Shown here one piece after another: positions 1 to 12,500 of a stretch of 64,000 nt of DNA. The position numbers were made by a program, and so were the translations under genes. Source of the DNA: Anthopleura xanthogrammica (Eukaryota > Cnidaria > Anthozoa > Actiniaria > Actiniidae); contig OZ025216.1 in assembly GCA_964019055.1 (NCBI GenBank), forward strand, positions 6,439,840-6,503,839, written 5' to 3'. Every line of letters begins with the position of its first letter. The stretch's first letter is position 1. Below the pieces are notes generated by a model that was not told where the DNA came from, did not search any database, and saw only the letters and a list, made by a program, of their open reading frames with translations.

Positions 1-627
1 GACCAAGAGAAAATTCTCAGCAAAATTCCAATTTGGTCAGCAAAAAACAGTTTTTTTGACCAAAAAGCACCTATTCTCAGCCAAAACCCCATTTTTTTTC
101 GCCAAAAAGTCGTGTTTTTATCTCAAGAGGTATTTTCAGGAGCAAAAAGTGGGGGTTTCAGCCAACCGGTCACGCTGTCAGCGAAAAACCTGGTTTTGAG
201 AGCCAAAATAGCCATTTTTCAGTTTTTGGGGCTAAAAAGGTTATTTTCCCAGCAAAACAGTGTTTTGGACACCGAAAATGTGCTTTTCTCGGCCAAAGGG
301 TGCGTTTAGCAGTGAAAACGTCGTGTTTTGACCAAGAGAAAATTCTCAGCAAAATTCCAATTTGGTCAGCAAAAACAGTTTTTTTGACCAAAAAGCACCT
401 ATTCTCAGCCAAAACCCCATTTTTTTTCGCCAAAAAGTCGTGTTTTTATCTCAAGAGGTATTTTCAGGAGCAAAAAATGGGGGTTTCAGCCAACCGGTCA
501 CGCCGTCAGCGAAAAACCTGGTTTTGAGAGCCAAAATAGCCATTTTTCAGTTTTTGGGGCTAAAAAGGTTTTTTTCCCAGCAAAACAGTGTTTTGGACAC
601 CGAAAATGTGCTTTTCTCGGCCAAAGG

Positions 628-956
628 GTGCGTTTAGCAGTGAAAACGTCGTGTTTGGACCAAGAGAAAATTCTCAGCAAAATTCCAATTTGGTCAGCAA
701 AAAACAGTTTTTTTGACCAAAAAGCACCTATTCTCAGCCAAAACCCCATTTTTTTTCGCCAAAAAGTCGTGTTTTTATCTCAAGAGGTATTTTCAGGAGC
801 AAAAAGTGGGGGTTTCAGCCAACCGGTCACGCCGTCAGCGAAAAACCTGGTTTTGAGAGCCAAAATAGCCATTTTTCAGTTTTTGGGGCTAAAAAGGTTT
901 TTTTCCCAGCAAAACAGTGTTTTGGACACCGAAAATGTGCTTTTCTCGGCCAAAGG
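628..956 (+). repeat. Representative satellite monomer (329 bp)
   Basis: This unit matches the most common form and serves as the reference for monomer positions. It holds eleven CpG sites, at monomer positions 4, 20, 23, 130, 141, 197, 203, 206, 212, 303 and 320. Short A-runs and T-runs of 3 to 8 bases recur about every 10 bp along almost the whole unit. The one clear gap is around positions 196-213, a GC-richer patch (ACCGGTCACGCCGTCAGCG). Pairing each A-run with the following T-run splits the unit into about sixteen degenerate subunits of about 20.6 bp, often beginning CAGC or GCC followed by AAAA. This suggests the monomer itself grew from a roughly 20-bp ancestral repeat. I do not recognise it as a named satellite family. 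Confidence 0.9.
689..721. other. Hairpin-forming inverted repeat within the monomer
   Basis: At monomer positions 62-94, TTTGGTCA and TGACCAAA form an 8-bp stem. Inside it a run of six A pairs with six T, leaving GC unpaired on one side and a three-base CAG loop. The motif recurs in almost every unit. One-base A-run variants shorten the inner stem. The two 324-bp units near 22735 and 23388 lose GGTCA and so the outer stem. Two smaller quasi-palindromes are also present in each unit: GAGAA-AA-TTCTC (positions 37-48) and AAAACC-T-GGTTTT (215-227). Extrusion as a cruciform or folding of a transcript is possible but is inference. Confidence 0.6.
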
Positions 957-2599
957 GTGCGTTTAGCAGTGAAAACGTCGTGTTTTGACCAAGAGAAAAT
1001 TCTCAGCAAAATTCCAATTTGGTCAGCAAAAACAGTTTTTTTGACCAAAAAGCACCTATTCTCAGCCAAAACCCCATTTTTTTTCGCCAAAAAGTCGTGT
1101 TTTTATCTCAAGAGGTATTTTCAGGAGCAAAAAATGGGGGTTTCAGCCAACCGGTCACGCCGTCAGCGAAAAACCTGGTTTTGAGAGCCAAAATAGCCAT
1201 TTTTCAGTTTTTGGGGCTAAAAAGGTTTTTTTCCCAGCAAAACAGTGTTTTGGACACCGAAAATGTGCTTTTCTCGGCCAAAGGGTGCGTTTAGCAGTGA
1301 AAACGTCGTGTTTGGACCAAGAGAAAATTCTCAGCAAAATTCCAATTTGGTCAGCAAAAAACAGTTTTTTTGACCAAAAAGCACCTATTCTCAGCCAAAA
1401 CCCCATTTTTTTTCGCCAAAAAGTCGTGTTTTTATCTCAAGAGGTATTTTCAGGAGCAAAAAGTGGGGGTTTCAGCCAACCGGTCACGCCGTCAGCGAAA
1501 AACCTGGTTTTGAGAGCCAAAATAGCCATTTTTCAGTTTTTGGGGCTAAAAAGGTTTTTTTCCCAGCAAAACAGTGTTTTGGACACCGAAAATGTGCTTT
1601 TCTCGGCCAAAGGGTGCGTTTAGCAGTGAAAACGTCGTGTTTGGACCAAGAGAAAATTCTCAGCAAAATTCCAATTTGGTCAGCAAAAACAGTTTTTTTG
1701 ACCAAAAAGCACCTATTCTCAGCCAAAACCCCATTTTTTTTCGCCAAAAAGTCGTGTTTTTATCTCAAGAGGTATTTTCAGGAGCAAAAAATGGGGGTTT
1801 CAGCCAACCGGTCACGCCGTCAGCGAAAAACCTGGTTTTGAGAGCCAAAATAGCCATTTTTCAGTTTTTGGGGCTAAAAAGGTTTTTTTCCCAGCAAAAC
1901 AGTGTTTTGGACACCGAAAATGTGCTTTTCTCGGCCAAAGGGTGCGTTTAGCAGTGAAAACGTCGTGTTTTGACCAAGAGAAAATTCTCAGCAAAATTCC
2001 AATTTGGTCAGCAAAAAACAGTTTTTTTGACCAAAAAGCACCTATTCTCAGCCAAAACCCCATTTTTTTTCGCCAAAAAGTCGTGTTTTTATCTCAAGAG
2101 GTATTTTCAGGAGCAAAAAGTGGGGGTTTCAGCCAACCGGTCACGCCGTCAGCGAAAAACCTGGTTTTGAGAGCCAAAATAGCCATTTTTCAGTTTTTGG
2201 GGCTAAAAAGGTTTTTTTCCCAGCAAAACAGTGTTTTGGACACCGAAAATGTGCTTTTCTCGGCCAAAGGGTGCGTTTAGCAGTGAAAACGTCGTGTTTT
2301 GACCAAGAGAAAATTCTCAGCAAAATTCCAATTTGGTCAGCAAAAAACAGTTTTTTTGACCAAAAAGCACCTATTCTCAGCCAAAACCCCATTTTTTTTC
2401 GCCAAAAAGTCGTGTTTTTATCTCAAGAGGTATTTTCAGGAGCAAAAAGTGGGGGTTTCAGCCAACCGGTCACGCCGTCAGCGAAAAACCTGGTTTTGAG
2501 AGCCAAAATAGCCATTTTTCAGTTTTTGGGGCTAAAAAGGTTTTTTTCCCAGCAAAACAGTGTTTTGGACACCGAAAATGTGCTTTTCTCGGCCAAAGG

Positions 2600-5230
2600 G
2601 TGCGTTTAGCAGTGAAAACGTCGTGTTTGGACCAAGAGAAAATTCTCAGCAAAATTCCAATTTGGTCAGCAAAAAACAGTTTTTTTGACCAAAAAGCACC
2701 TATTCTCAGCCAAAACCCCATTTTTGTTCGCCAAAAAGTCGTGTTTTTATCTCAAGAGGTATTTTCAGGAGCAAAAAGTGGGGGTTTCAGCCAACCGGTC
2801 ACGCCGTCAGCGAAAAACCTGGTTTTGAGAGCCAAAATAGCCATTTTTCAGTTTTTGGGGCTAAAAAGGTTTTTTTCCCAGCAAAACAGTGTTTTGGACA
2901 CCGAAAATGTGCTTTTCTCGGCCAAAGGGTGCGTTTAGCAGTGAAAACGTCGTGTTTGGACCAAGAGAAAATTCTCAGCAAAATTCCAATTTGGTCAGCA
3001 AAAAACAGTTTTTTTGACCAAAAAGCACCTATTCTCAGCCAAAACCCCATTTTTTTTCGCCAAAAAGTCGTGTTTTTATCTCAAGAGGTATTTTCAGGAG
3101 CAAAAAGTGGGGGTTTCAGCCAACCGGTCACGCCGTCAGCGAAAAACCTGGTTTTGAGAGCCAAAATAGCCATTTTTCAGTTTTTGGGGCTAAAAAGGTT
3201 TTTTTCCCAGCAAAACAGTGTTTTGGACACCGAAAATGTGCTTTTCTCGGCCAAAGGGTGCGTTTAGCAGTGAAAACGTCGTGTTTGGACCAAGAGAAAA
3301 TTCTCAGCAAAATTCCAATTTGGTCAGCAAAAAACAGTTTTTTTGACCAAAAAGCACCTATTCTCAGCCAAAACCCCATTTTTGTTCGCCAAAAAGTCGT
3401 GTTTTTATCTCAAGAGGTATTTTCAGGAGCAAAAAGTGGGGGTTTCAGCCAACCGGTCACGCCGTCAGCGAAAAACCTGGTTTTGAGAGCCAAAATAGCC
3501 ATTTTTCAGTTTTTGGGGCTAAAAAGGTTTTTTTCCCAGCAAAACAGTGTTTTGGACACCGAAAATGTGCTTTTCTCGGCCAAAGGGTGCGTTTAGCAGT
3601 GAAAACGTCGTGTTTGGACCAAGAGAAAATTCTCAGCAAAATTCCAATTTGGTCAGCAAAAAACAGTTTTTTTGACCAAAAAGCACCTATTCTCAGCCAA
3701 AACCCCATTTTTTTTCGCCAAAAAGTCGTGTTTTTATCTCAAGAGGTATTTTCAGGAGCAAAAAGTGGGGGTTTCAGCCAACCGGTCACGCCGTCAGCGA
3801 AAAACCTGGTTTTGAGAGCCAAAATAGCCATTTTTCAGTTTTTGGGGCTAAAAAGGTTTTTTTCCCAGCAAAACAGTGTTTTGGACACCGAAAATGTGCT
3901 TTTCTCGGCCAAAGGGTGCGTTTAGCAGTGAAAACGTCGTGTTTTGACCAAGAGAAAATTCTCAGCAAAATTCCAATTTGGTCAGCAAAAACAGTTTTTT
4001 TGACCAAAAAGCACCTATTCTCAGCCAAAACCCCATTTTTTTTCGCCAAAAAGTCGTGTTTTTATCTCAAGAGGTATTTTCAGGAGCAAAAAATGGGGGT
4101 TTCAGCCAACCGGTCACGCCGTCAGCGAAAAACCTGGTTTTGAGAGCCAAAATAGCCATTTTTCAGTTTTTGGGGCTAAAAAGGTTTTTTTCCCAGCAAA
4201 ACAGTGTTTTGGACACCGAAAATGTGCTTTTCTCGGCCAAAGGGTGCGTTTAGCAGTGAAAACGTCGTGTTTGGACCAAGAGAAAATTCTCAGCAAAATT
4301 CCAATTTGGTCAGCAAAAAACAGTTTTTTTGACCAAAAAGCACCTATTCTCAGCCAAAACCCCATTTTTGTTCGCCAAAAAGTCGTGTTTTTGTCTCAAG
4401 AGGTATTTTCAGGAGCAAAAAGTGGGGGTTTCAGCCAACCGGTCACGCCGTCAGCGAAAAACCTGGTTTTGAGAGCCAAAATAGCCATTTTTCAGTTTTT
4501 GGGGCTAAAAAGGTTTTTTTCCCAGCAAAACAGTGTTTTGGACACCGAAAATGTGCTTTTCTCGGCCAAAGGGTGCGTTTAGCAGTGAAAACGTCGTGTT
4601 TGGACCAAGAGAAAATTCTCAGCAAAATTCCAATTTGGTCAGCAAAAAACAGTTTTTTTGACCAAAAAGCACCTATTCTCAGCCAAAACCCCATTTTTTT
4701 TCGCCAAAAAGTCGTGTTTTTATCTCAAGAGGTATTTTCAGGAGCAAAAAGTGGGGGTTTCAGCCAACCGGTCACGCCGTCAGCGAAAAACCTGGTTTTG
4801 AGAGCCAAAATAGCCATTTTTCAGTTTTTGGGGCTAAAAAGGTTTTTTTCCCAGCAAAACAGTGTTTTGGACACCGAAAATGTGCTTTTCTCGGCCAAAG
4901 GGTGCGTTTAGCAGTGAAAACGTCGTGTTTGGACCAAGAGAAAATTCTCAGCAAAATTCCAATTTGGTCAGCAAAAAACAGTTTTTTTGACCAAAAAGCA
5001 CCTATTCTCAGCCAAAACCCCATTTTTGTTCGCCAAAAAGTCGTGTTTTTATCTCAAGAGGTATTTTCAGGAGCAAAAAGTGGGGGTTTCAGCCAACCGG
5101 TCACGCCGTCAGCGAAAAACCTGGTTTTGAGAGCCAAAATAGCCATTTTTCAGTTTTTGGGGCTAAAAAGGTTTTTTTCCCAGCAAAACAGTGTTTTGGA
5201 CACCGAAAATGTGCTTTTCTCGGCCAAAGG
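2600..5230 (+). repeat. Alternating dimers marked by a G in the T-run
   Basis: A T-to-G change inside the eight-T run before CGCC (ATTTTTGTTCGCC) is at 2726, 3384, 4370 and 5028, with spacings of 658, 986 and 658 bp. Units with and without the change alternate as a dimer. The alternation is broken once by an extra unit, where the 328-bp type at 3916-4243 sits. A further copy of the marker at 7331 lies outside the block. Confidence 0.75.
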
Positions 5231-5888
5231 GTGCGTTTAGCAGTGAAAACGTCGTGTTTGGACCAAGAGAAAATTCTCAGCAAAATTCCAATTTGGTCAG
5301 CAAAAAACAGTTTTTTTGACCAAAAAGCACCTATTCTCAGCCAAAACCCCATTTTTTTTCGCCAAAAAGTCGTGTTTTTGTCTCAAGAGGTATTTTCAGG
5401 AGCAAAAAGTGGGGGTTTCAGCCAACCGGTCACGCCGTCAGCGAAAAACCTGGTTTTGAGAGCCAAAATAGCCATTTTTCAGTTTTTGGGGCTAAAAAGG
5501 TTTTTTTCCCAGCAAAACAGTGTTTTGGACACCGAAAATGTGCTTTTCTCGGCCAAAGGGTGCGTTTAGCAGTGAAAACGTCGTGTTTGGACCAAGAGAA
5601 AATTCTCAGCAAAATTCCAATTTGGTCAGCAAAAAACAGTTTTTTTGACCAAAAAGCACCTATTCTCAGCCAAAACCCCATTTTTTTTCGCCAAAAAGTC
5701 GTGTTTTTATCTCAAGAGGTATTTTCAGGAGCAAAAAGTGGGGGTTTCAGCCAACCGGTCACGCCGTCAGCGAAAAACCTGGTTTTGAGAGCCAAAATAG
5801 CCATTTTTCAGTTTTTGGGGCTAAAAAGGTTTTTTTCCCAGCAAAACAGTGTTTTGGACACCGAAAATGTGCTTTTCTCGGCCAAAGG

Positions 5889-6546
5889 GTGCGTTTAGCA
5901 GTGAAAACGTCGTGTTTGGACCAAGAGAAAATTCTCAGCAAAATTCCAATTTGGTCAGCAAAAAACAGTTTTTTTGACCAAAAAGCACCTATTCTCAGCC
6001 AAAAGCCCATTTTTTTTCGCCAAAAAGTCGTGTTTTTATCTGAAGAGGTATTTTTAGGAGCAAAAAGTGGGGGTTTCAGCCAACCGGTCATGCCGTCAGC
6101 GAAAAACCTGGTTTTGAGAGCCAAAATAGCCATTTTTCAGTTTTTGGGGCTAAAAAGGTTTTTTTCCCAGCAAAACAGTGTTTTGGACACCGAAAATGTG
6201 CTTTTCTCGGCCAAAGGGTGCGTTTAGCAGTGAAAACGTCGTGTTTGGACCAAGAGAAAATTCTCAGCAAAATTCCAATTTGGTCAGCAAAAAACAGTTT
6301 TTTTGACCAAAAAGCACCTATTCTCAGCCAAAAGCCCATTTTTTTTCGCCAAAAAGTCGTGTTTTTATCTGAAGAGGTATTTTTAGGAGCAAAAAGTGGG
6401 GGTTTCAGCCAACCGGTCATGCCGTCAGCGAAAAACCTGGTTTTGAGAGCCAAAATAGCCATTTTTCAGTTTTTGGGGCTAAAAAGGTTTTTTTCCCAGC
6501 AAAACAGTGTTTTGGACACCGAAAATGTGCTTTTCTCGGCCAAAGG
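5889..6546 (+). repeat. Two adjacent units of the four-variant type
   Basis: Units 5889-6217 and 6218-6546 share four changes from the common form: CCAAAAGCCCA, TCTGAAGAGG, ATTTTTAGG and GGTCATGCC (the last removes a CpG). The same four together occur again at 7534-7862 and 14114-14452. Adjacent identical copies indicate a single-unit duplication. The distant ones indicate copying of a whole unit over more than 7 kb of array. Confidence 0.85.
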
Positions 6547-9500
6547 GTGCGTTTAGCAGTGAAAACGTCGTGTTTGGACCAAGAGAAAATTCTCAGCAAA
6601 ATTCCAATTTGGTCAGCAAAAAACAGTTTTTTTGACCAAAAAGCACCTATTCTCAGCCAAAACCCCATTTTTTTTCGCCAAAAAGTCGTGTTTTTGTCTC
6701 AAGAGGTATTTTCAGGAGCAAAAAGTGGGGGTTTCAGCCAACCGGTCACGCCGTCAGCGAAAAACCTGGTTTTGAGAGCCAAAATAGCCATTTTTCAGTT
6801 TTTGGGGCTAAAAAGGTTTTTTTCCCAGCAAAACAGTGTTTTGGACACCGAAAATGTGCTTTTCTCGGCCAAAGGGTGCGTTTAGCAGTGAAAACGTCGT
6901 GTTTGGACCAAGAGAAAATTCTCAGCAAAATTCCAATTTGGTCAGCAAAAAACAGTTTTTTTGACCAAAAAGCACCTATTCTCAGCCAAAACCCCATTTT
7001 TTTTCGCCAAAAAGTCGTGTTTTTATCTCAAGAGGTATTTTCAGGAGCAAAAAGTGGGGGTTTCAGCCAACCGGTCACGCCGTCAGCGAAAAACCTGGTT
7101 TTGAGAGCCAAAATAGCCATTTTTCAGTTTTTGGGGCTAAAAAGGTTTTTTTCCCAGCAAAACAGTGTTTTGGACACCGAAAATGTGCTTTTCTCGGCCA
7201 AAGGGTGCGTTTAGCAGTGAAAACGTCGTGTTTGGACCAAGAGAAAATTCTCAGCAAAATTCCAATTTGGTCAGCAAAAAACAGTTTTTTTGACCAAAAA
7301 GCACCTATTCTCAGCCAAAACCCCATTTTTGTTCGCCAAAAAGTCGTGTTTTTATCTCAAGAGGTATTTTCAGGAGCAAAAAGTGGGGGTTTCAGCCAAC
7401 CGGTCACGCCGTCAGCGAAAAACCTGGTTTTGAGAGCCAAAATAGCCATTTTTCAGTTTTTGGGGCTAAAAAGGTTTTTTTCCCAGCAAAACAGTGTTTT
7501 GGACACCGAAAATGTGCTTTTCTCGGCCAAAGGGTGCGTTTAGCAGTGAAAACGTCGTGTTTGGACCAAGAGAAAATTCTCAGCAAAATTCCAATTTGGT
7601 CAGCAAAAAACAGTTTTTTTGACCAAAAAGCACCTATTCTCAGCCAAAAGCCCATTTTTTTTCGCCAAAAAGTCGTGTTTTTATCTGAAGAGGTATTTTT
7701 AGGAGCAAAAAGTGGGGGTTTCAGCCAACCGGTCATGCCGTCAGCGAAAAACCTGGTTTTGAGAGCCAAAATAGCCATTTTTCAGTTTTTGGGGCTAAAA
7801 AGGTTTTTTTCCCAGCAAAACAGTGTTTTGGACACCGAAAATGTGCTTTTCTCGGCCAAAGGGTGCGTTTAGCAGTGAAAACGTCGTGTTTGGACCAAGA
7901 GAAAATTCTCAGCAAAATTCCAATTTGGTCAGCAAAAAACAGTTTTTTTGACCAAAAAGCACCTATTCTCAGCCAAAACCCCATTTTTTTTCGCCAAAAA
8001 GTCGTGTTTTTATCTCAAGAGGTATTTTCAGGAGCAAAAAGTGGGGGTTTCAGCCAACCGGTCACGCCGTCAGCGAAAAACCTGGTTTTGAGAGCCAAAA
8101 TAGCCATTTTTCAGTTTTTGGGGCTAAAAAGGTTTTTTTCCCAGCAAAACAGTGTTTTGGACACCGAAAATGTGCTTTTCTCGGCCAAAGGGTGCGTTTA
8201 GCAGTGAAAACGTCGTGTTTGGACCAAGAGAAAATTCTCAGCAAAATTCCAATTTGGTCAGCAAAAAACAGTTTTTTTGACCAAAAAGCACTTATTCTCA
8301 GCCAAAACCCCATTTTTTTTCGCCAAAAAGTCGTGTTTTTATCTCAAGAGGGATTTTCAGGAGCAAAAAGTGGGGGTTTCAGCCAACCGGTCACGCCGTC
8401 AGCGAAAAACCTGGTTTTGAGAGCCAAAATAGCCATTTTTCAGTTTTTGGGGCTAAAAAGGTTTTTTTCCCAGCAAAACAGTGTTTTGGACACCGAAAAT
8501 GTGCTTTTCTCGGCCAAAGGGTGCGTTTAGCAGTGAAAACGTCGTGTTTGGACCAAGAGAAAATTCTCAGCAAAATTCCAATTTGGTCAGCAAAAAACAG
8601 TTTTTTTGACCAAAAAGCACCTATTCTCAGCCAAAACCCCATTTTTTTTCGCCAAAAAGTCGTGTTTTTATCTCAAGAGGTATTTTCAGGAGCAAAAAGT
8701 GGGGGTTTCAGCCAACCGGTCACGCCGTCAGCGAAAAACCTGGTTTTGAGAGCCAAAATAGCCATTTTTCAGTTTGTGGGGCTAAAAAGGTTTTTTTCCC
8801 AACAAAACAGTGTTTTGGACACCGAAAATGTGCTTTTGTCGGCCAAAGGGTGCGTTTAGCAGTGAAAACGTCGTGTTTGGACCAAGAGAAAATTCTCAGC
8901 AAAATTCCAATTTGGTCAGCAAAAAACAGTTTTTTTGACCAAAAAGCACCTATTCTCAGCCAAAACCCCATTTTTTTTCGCCAAAAAGTCGTGTTTTTAT
9001 CTCAAGAGGTATTTTCAGGAGCAAAAAGTGGGGGTTTCAGCCAACCGGTCACGCCGTCAGCGAAAAACCTGGTTTTGAGAGCCAAAATAGCCATTTTTGA
9101 GTTTTTGGGGCTAAAAAGGTTTTTTTCCCAGCAAAACAGTGTTTTGGACACCGAAAATGTGCTTTTCTCGGCCAAAGGGTGCGTTTAGCAGTGAAAACGT
9201 CGTGTTTGGGCCAAGAGAAAATTCTCAGCAAAATTCCAATTTGGTCAGCAAAAAACAGTTTTTTTGACCAAAAAGCACCTATTCTCAGCCAAAACCCCAT
9301 TTTTTTTCGCCAAAAAGTCGTGTTTTTATCTCAAGAGGTATTTTCAGGAGCAAAAAGTGGGGGTTTCAGCCAACCGGTCACGCCGTCAGCGAAAAACCTG
9401 GTTTTGAGAGCCAAAATAGCCATTTTTCAGTTTTTGGGGCTAAAAAGGTTTTTTTCCCAGCAAAACAGTGTTTTGGACACCGAAAATGTGCTTTTCTCGG

Positions 9501-12500
9501 CCAAAGGGTGCGTTTAGCAGTGAAAACGTCGTGTTTGGACCAAGAGAAAATTCTCAGCAAAATTCCAATTTGGTCAGCAAAAAACAGTTTTTTTGACCAA
9601 AAAGCACCTATTCTCAGCCAAAACCCCATTTTTTTTCGCCAAAAAGTCGTGTTTTTATCTCAAGAGGTATTTTCAGGAGCAAAAAGTGGGGGTTTCAGCC
9701 AACCGGTCACGCCGTCAGCGAAAAACCTGGTTTTGAGAGCCAAAATAGCCATTTTTCAGTTTTTGGGGCTAAAAAGGTTTTTTTCCCAGCAAAACAGTGT
9801 TTTGGACACCGAAAATGTGCTTTTCTCGGCCAAAGGGTGCGTTTAGCAGTGAAAACGTCGTGTTTGGACCAAGAGAAAATTCTCAGCAAAATTCCAATTT
9901 GGTCAGCAAAAAACAGTTTTTTTGACCAAAAAGCACCTATTCTCAGCCAAAACCCCATTTTTTTTCGCCAAAAAGTCGTGTTTTTATCTCAAGAGGGATT
10001 TTCAGGAGCAAAAAGTGGGGGTTTCAGCCAACCGGTCACGCCGTCAGCGAAAAACCTGGTTTTGAGAGCCAAAATAGCCATTTTTCAGTTTTTGGGGCTA
10101 AAAAGGTTTTTTTCCCAGCAAAACAGTGTTTTGGACACCGAAAATGTGCTTTTCTCGGCCAAAGGGTGCGTTTAGCAGTGAAAACGTCGTGTTTGGACCA
10201 AGAGAAAATTCTCAGCAAAATTCCAATTTGGTCAGCAAAAAACAGTTTTTTTGACCAAAAAGCACCTATTCTCAGCCAAAACCCCATTTTTTTTCGCCAA
10301 AAAGTCGTGTTTTTATCTCAAGAGGTATTTTCAGGAGCAAAAAGTGGGGGTTTCAGCCAACCGGTCACGCCGTCAGCGAAAAACCTGGTTTTGAGAGCCA
10401 AAATAGCCATTTTTCAGTTTTTGGGGCTAAAAAGGTTTTTTTCCCAGCAAAACAGTGTTTTGGACACCGAAAATGTGCTTTTCTCGGCCAAAGGGTGCGT
10501 TTAGCAGTGAAAACGTCGTGTTTTGACCAAGAGAAAATTCTCAGCAAAATTCCAATTTGGTCAGCAAAAAACAGTTTTTTTGACCAAAAAGCACCTATTC
10601 TCAGCCAAAACCCCATTTTTTTTCGCCAAAAAGTCGTGTTTTTATCTCAAGAGGTATTTTCAGGAGCAAAAAGTGGGGGTTTCAGCCAACCGGTCACGCC
10701 GTCAGCGAAAAACCTGGTTTTGAGAGCCAAAATAGCCATTTTTCAGTTTGTGGGGCTAAAAAGGTTTTTTTCCCAGCAAAACAGTGTTTTGGACACCGAA
10801 AATGTGCTTTTCTCGGCCAAAGGGTGCGTTTAGCAGTGAAAACGTCGTGTTTGGACCAAGAGAAAATTCTCAGCAAAATTCCAATTTGGTCAGCAAAAAA
10901 CAGTTTTTTTGACCAAAAAGCACCTATTCTCAGCCAAAACCCCATTTTTTTTCGCCAAAAAGTCGTGTTTTTATCTCAAGAGGTATTTTCAGGAGCAAAA
11001 AGTGGGGGTTTCAGCCAACCGGTCACGCCGTCAGCGAAAAACCTGGTTTTGAGAGCCAAAATAGCCATTTTTCAGTTTTTGGGGCTAAAAAGGTTTTTTT
11101 CCCAGCAAAACAGTGTTTTGGACACCGAAGATGTGCTTTTCTCGGCCAAAGGGTGCGTTTAGCAGTGAAAACGTCGTGTTTGGACCAAGAGAAAATTCTC
11201 AGCAAAATTCCAATTTGGTCAGCAAAAAACAGTTTTTTTGACCAAAAAGCACCTATTCTCAGCCAAAACCCCATTTTTTTTCGCCAAAAAGTCGTGTTTT
11301 TATCTCAAGAGGTATTTTCAGGAGCAAAAAGTGGGGGTTTCAGCCAACCGGTCACGCCGTCAGCGAAAAACCTGGTTTTGAGAGTCAAAATAGCCATTTT
11401 TCAGTTTTTGGGGCTAAAAAGGATTTTTTCCCAGCAAAACAGTGTTTTGGACACCGAAAATGTGCTTTTCTCGGCCAAAGGGTGCGTTTAGCAGTGAAAA
11501 CGTCGTGTTTGGACCAAGAGAAAATTCTCAGCAAAATTCCAATTTGGTCAGCAAAAAACAGTTTTTTTGACCAAAAAGCACCTATTCTCAGCCAAAACCC
11601 CATTTTTTTTTCGCCAAATAGTCGTGTTTTTACCTCAAGAGGTATTTTCAGGAGCAAAAAGTGGGGGTTTCAGCCAACCGGTCACGCCGTCAGCGAAAAA
11701 CCTGGTTTTGAGAGCCAAAATAGCCATTTTTCAGTTTTTGGGGCTAAAAAGGTTTTTTTCCCAGCAAAACAGTGTTTTGGACACCGAAAATGTGCTTTTC
11801 TCGGCCAAAGGGTGCGTTTAGCAGTGAAAACGTCGTGTTTGGACCAAGAGAAAATTCTCAGCAAAATTCCAATTTGGTCAGCAAAAAACAGTTTTTTTGA
11901 CCAAAAAGCACCTATTCTCAGCCAAAACCCCATTTTTTTTCGCCAAAAAGTCGTGTTTTTATCTCAAGAGGTATTTTCAGGAGCAAAAAGTGGGGGTTTC
12001 AGCCAACCGGTCACGCCGTCAGCGAAAAACCTGGTTTTGAGAGCCAAAATAGCCATTTTTCAGTTTTTGGGGCTAAAAAGGTTTTTTTCCCAGCAAAACA
12101 GTGTTTTGGACACCGAAAATGTGCTTTTCTCGGCCAAAGGGTGCGTTTAGCAGTGAAAACGTCGTGTTTGGACCAAGAGAAAATTCTCAGCAAAATTCCA
12201 ATTTGGTCAGCAAAAAACAGTTTTTTTGACCAAAAAGCACCTATTCTCAGCCAAAACCCCATTTTTTTTCGCCAAAAAGTCGTGTTTTTATCTCAAGAGG
12301 TATTTTCAGGAGCAAAAAGTGGGGGTTTCAGCCAACCGGTCACGCCGTCAGCGAAAAACCTGGTTTTGAGAGTCAAAATAGCCATTTTTCAGTTTTTGGG
12401 GCTAAAAAGGATTTTTTCCCAGCAAAACAGTGTTTTGGACACCGAAAATGTGCTTTTCTCGGCCAAAGGGTGCGTTTACAGTGAAAACGTCGTGTTTGGA

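Larger units (their letters stand above)
300..2270 (+). repeat. Dimeric HOR, 657 bp, three copies
   Basis: Three successive 657-bp periods (300-956, 957-1613, 1614-2270) each pair a 328-bp unit with a 329-bp unit. The 328-bp type has a five-A run in CAGCAAAAACAG and reads GCAAAAAATGGGG instead of GCAAAAAGTGGGG. Two of the three 328-bp copies also read GTTTTGACC instead of GTTTGGACC. A lone unit of this type recurs at 3916-4243, so the dimer was once more widespread or was copied there by conversion. Confidence 0.85.

Noticed and set aside
498..749. 83-codon open frame on the - strand, repeated in almost every unit
   Set aside because: It begins at the reverse complement of CCCCAT, overlaps the + strand frames, and is a compositional by-product of A/T-tracts. 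Nothing suggests a real protein.
757..772. Possible CENP-B box around TTCGCCAAAAAGTCG
   Set aside because: It begins TTCG and has an A in the right place, but the required CGGG core does not follow at the right spacing. No other match is seen in the monomer.
628..966. 112-codon open frame on the + strand, repeated in almost every unit
   Set aside because: It starts at GTG, not ATG, and stops at the TAG of GTTTAGCAG in the next unit. It exists only because the unit is stop-poor, its length modulo 3 shifts the frame in each unit, and overlapping frames are open on the other strand. It shows no domain or signal peptide and no coding-like pattern of variation.
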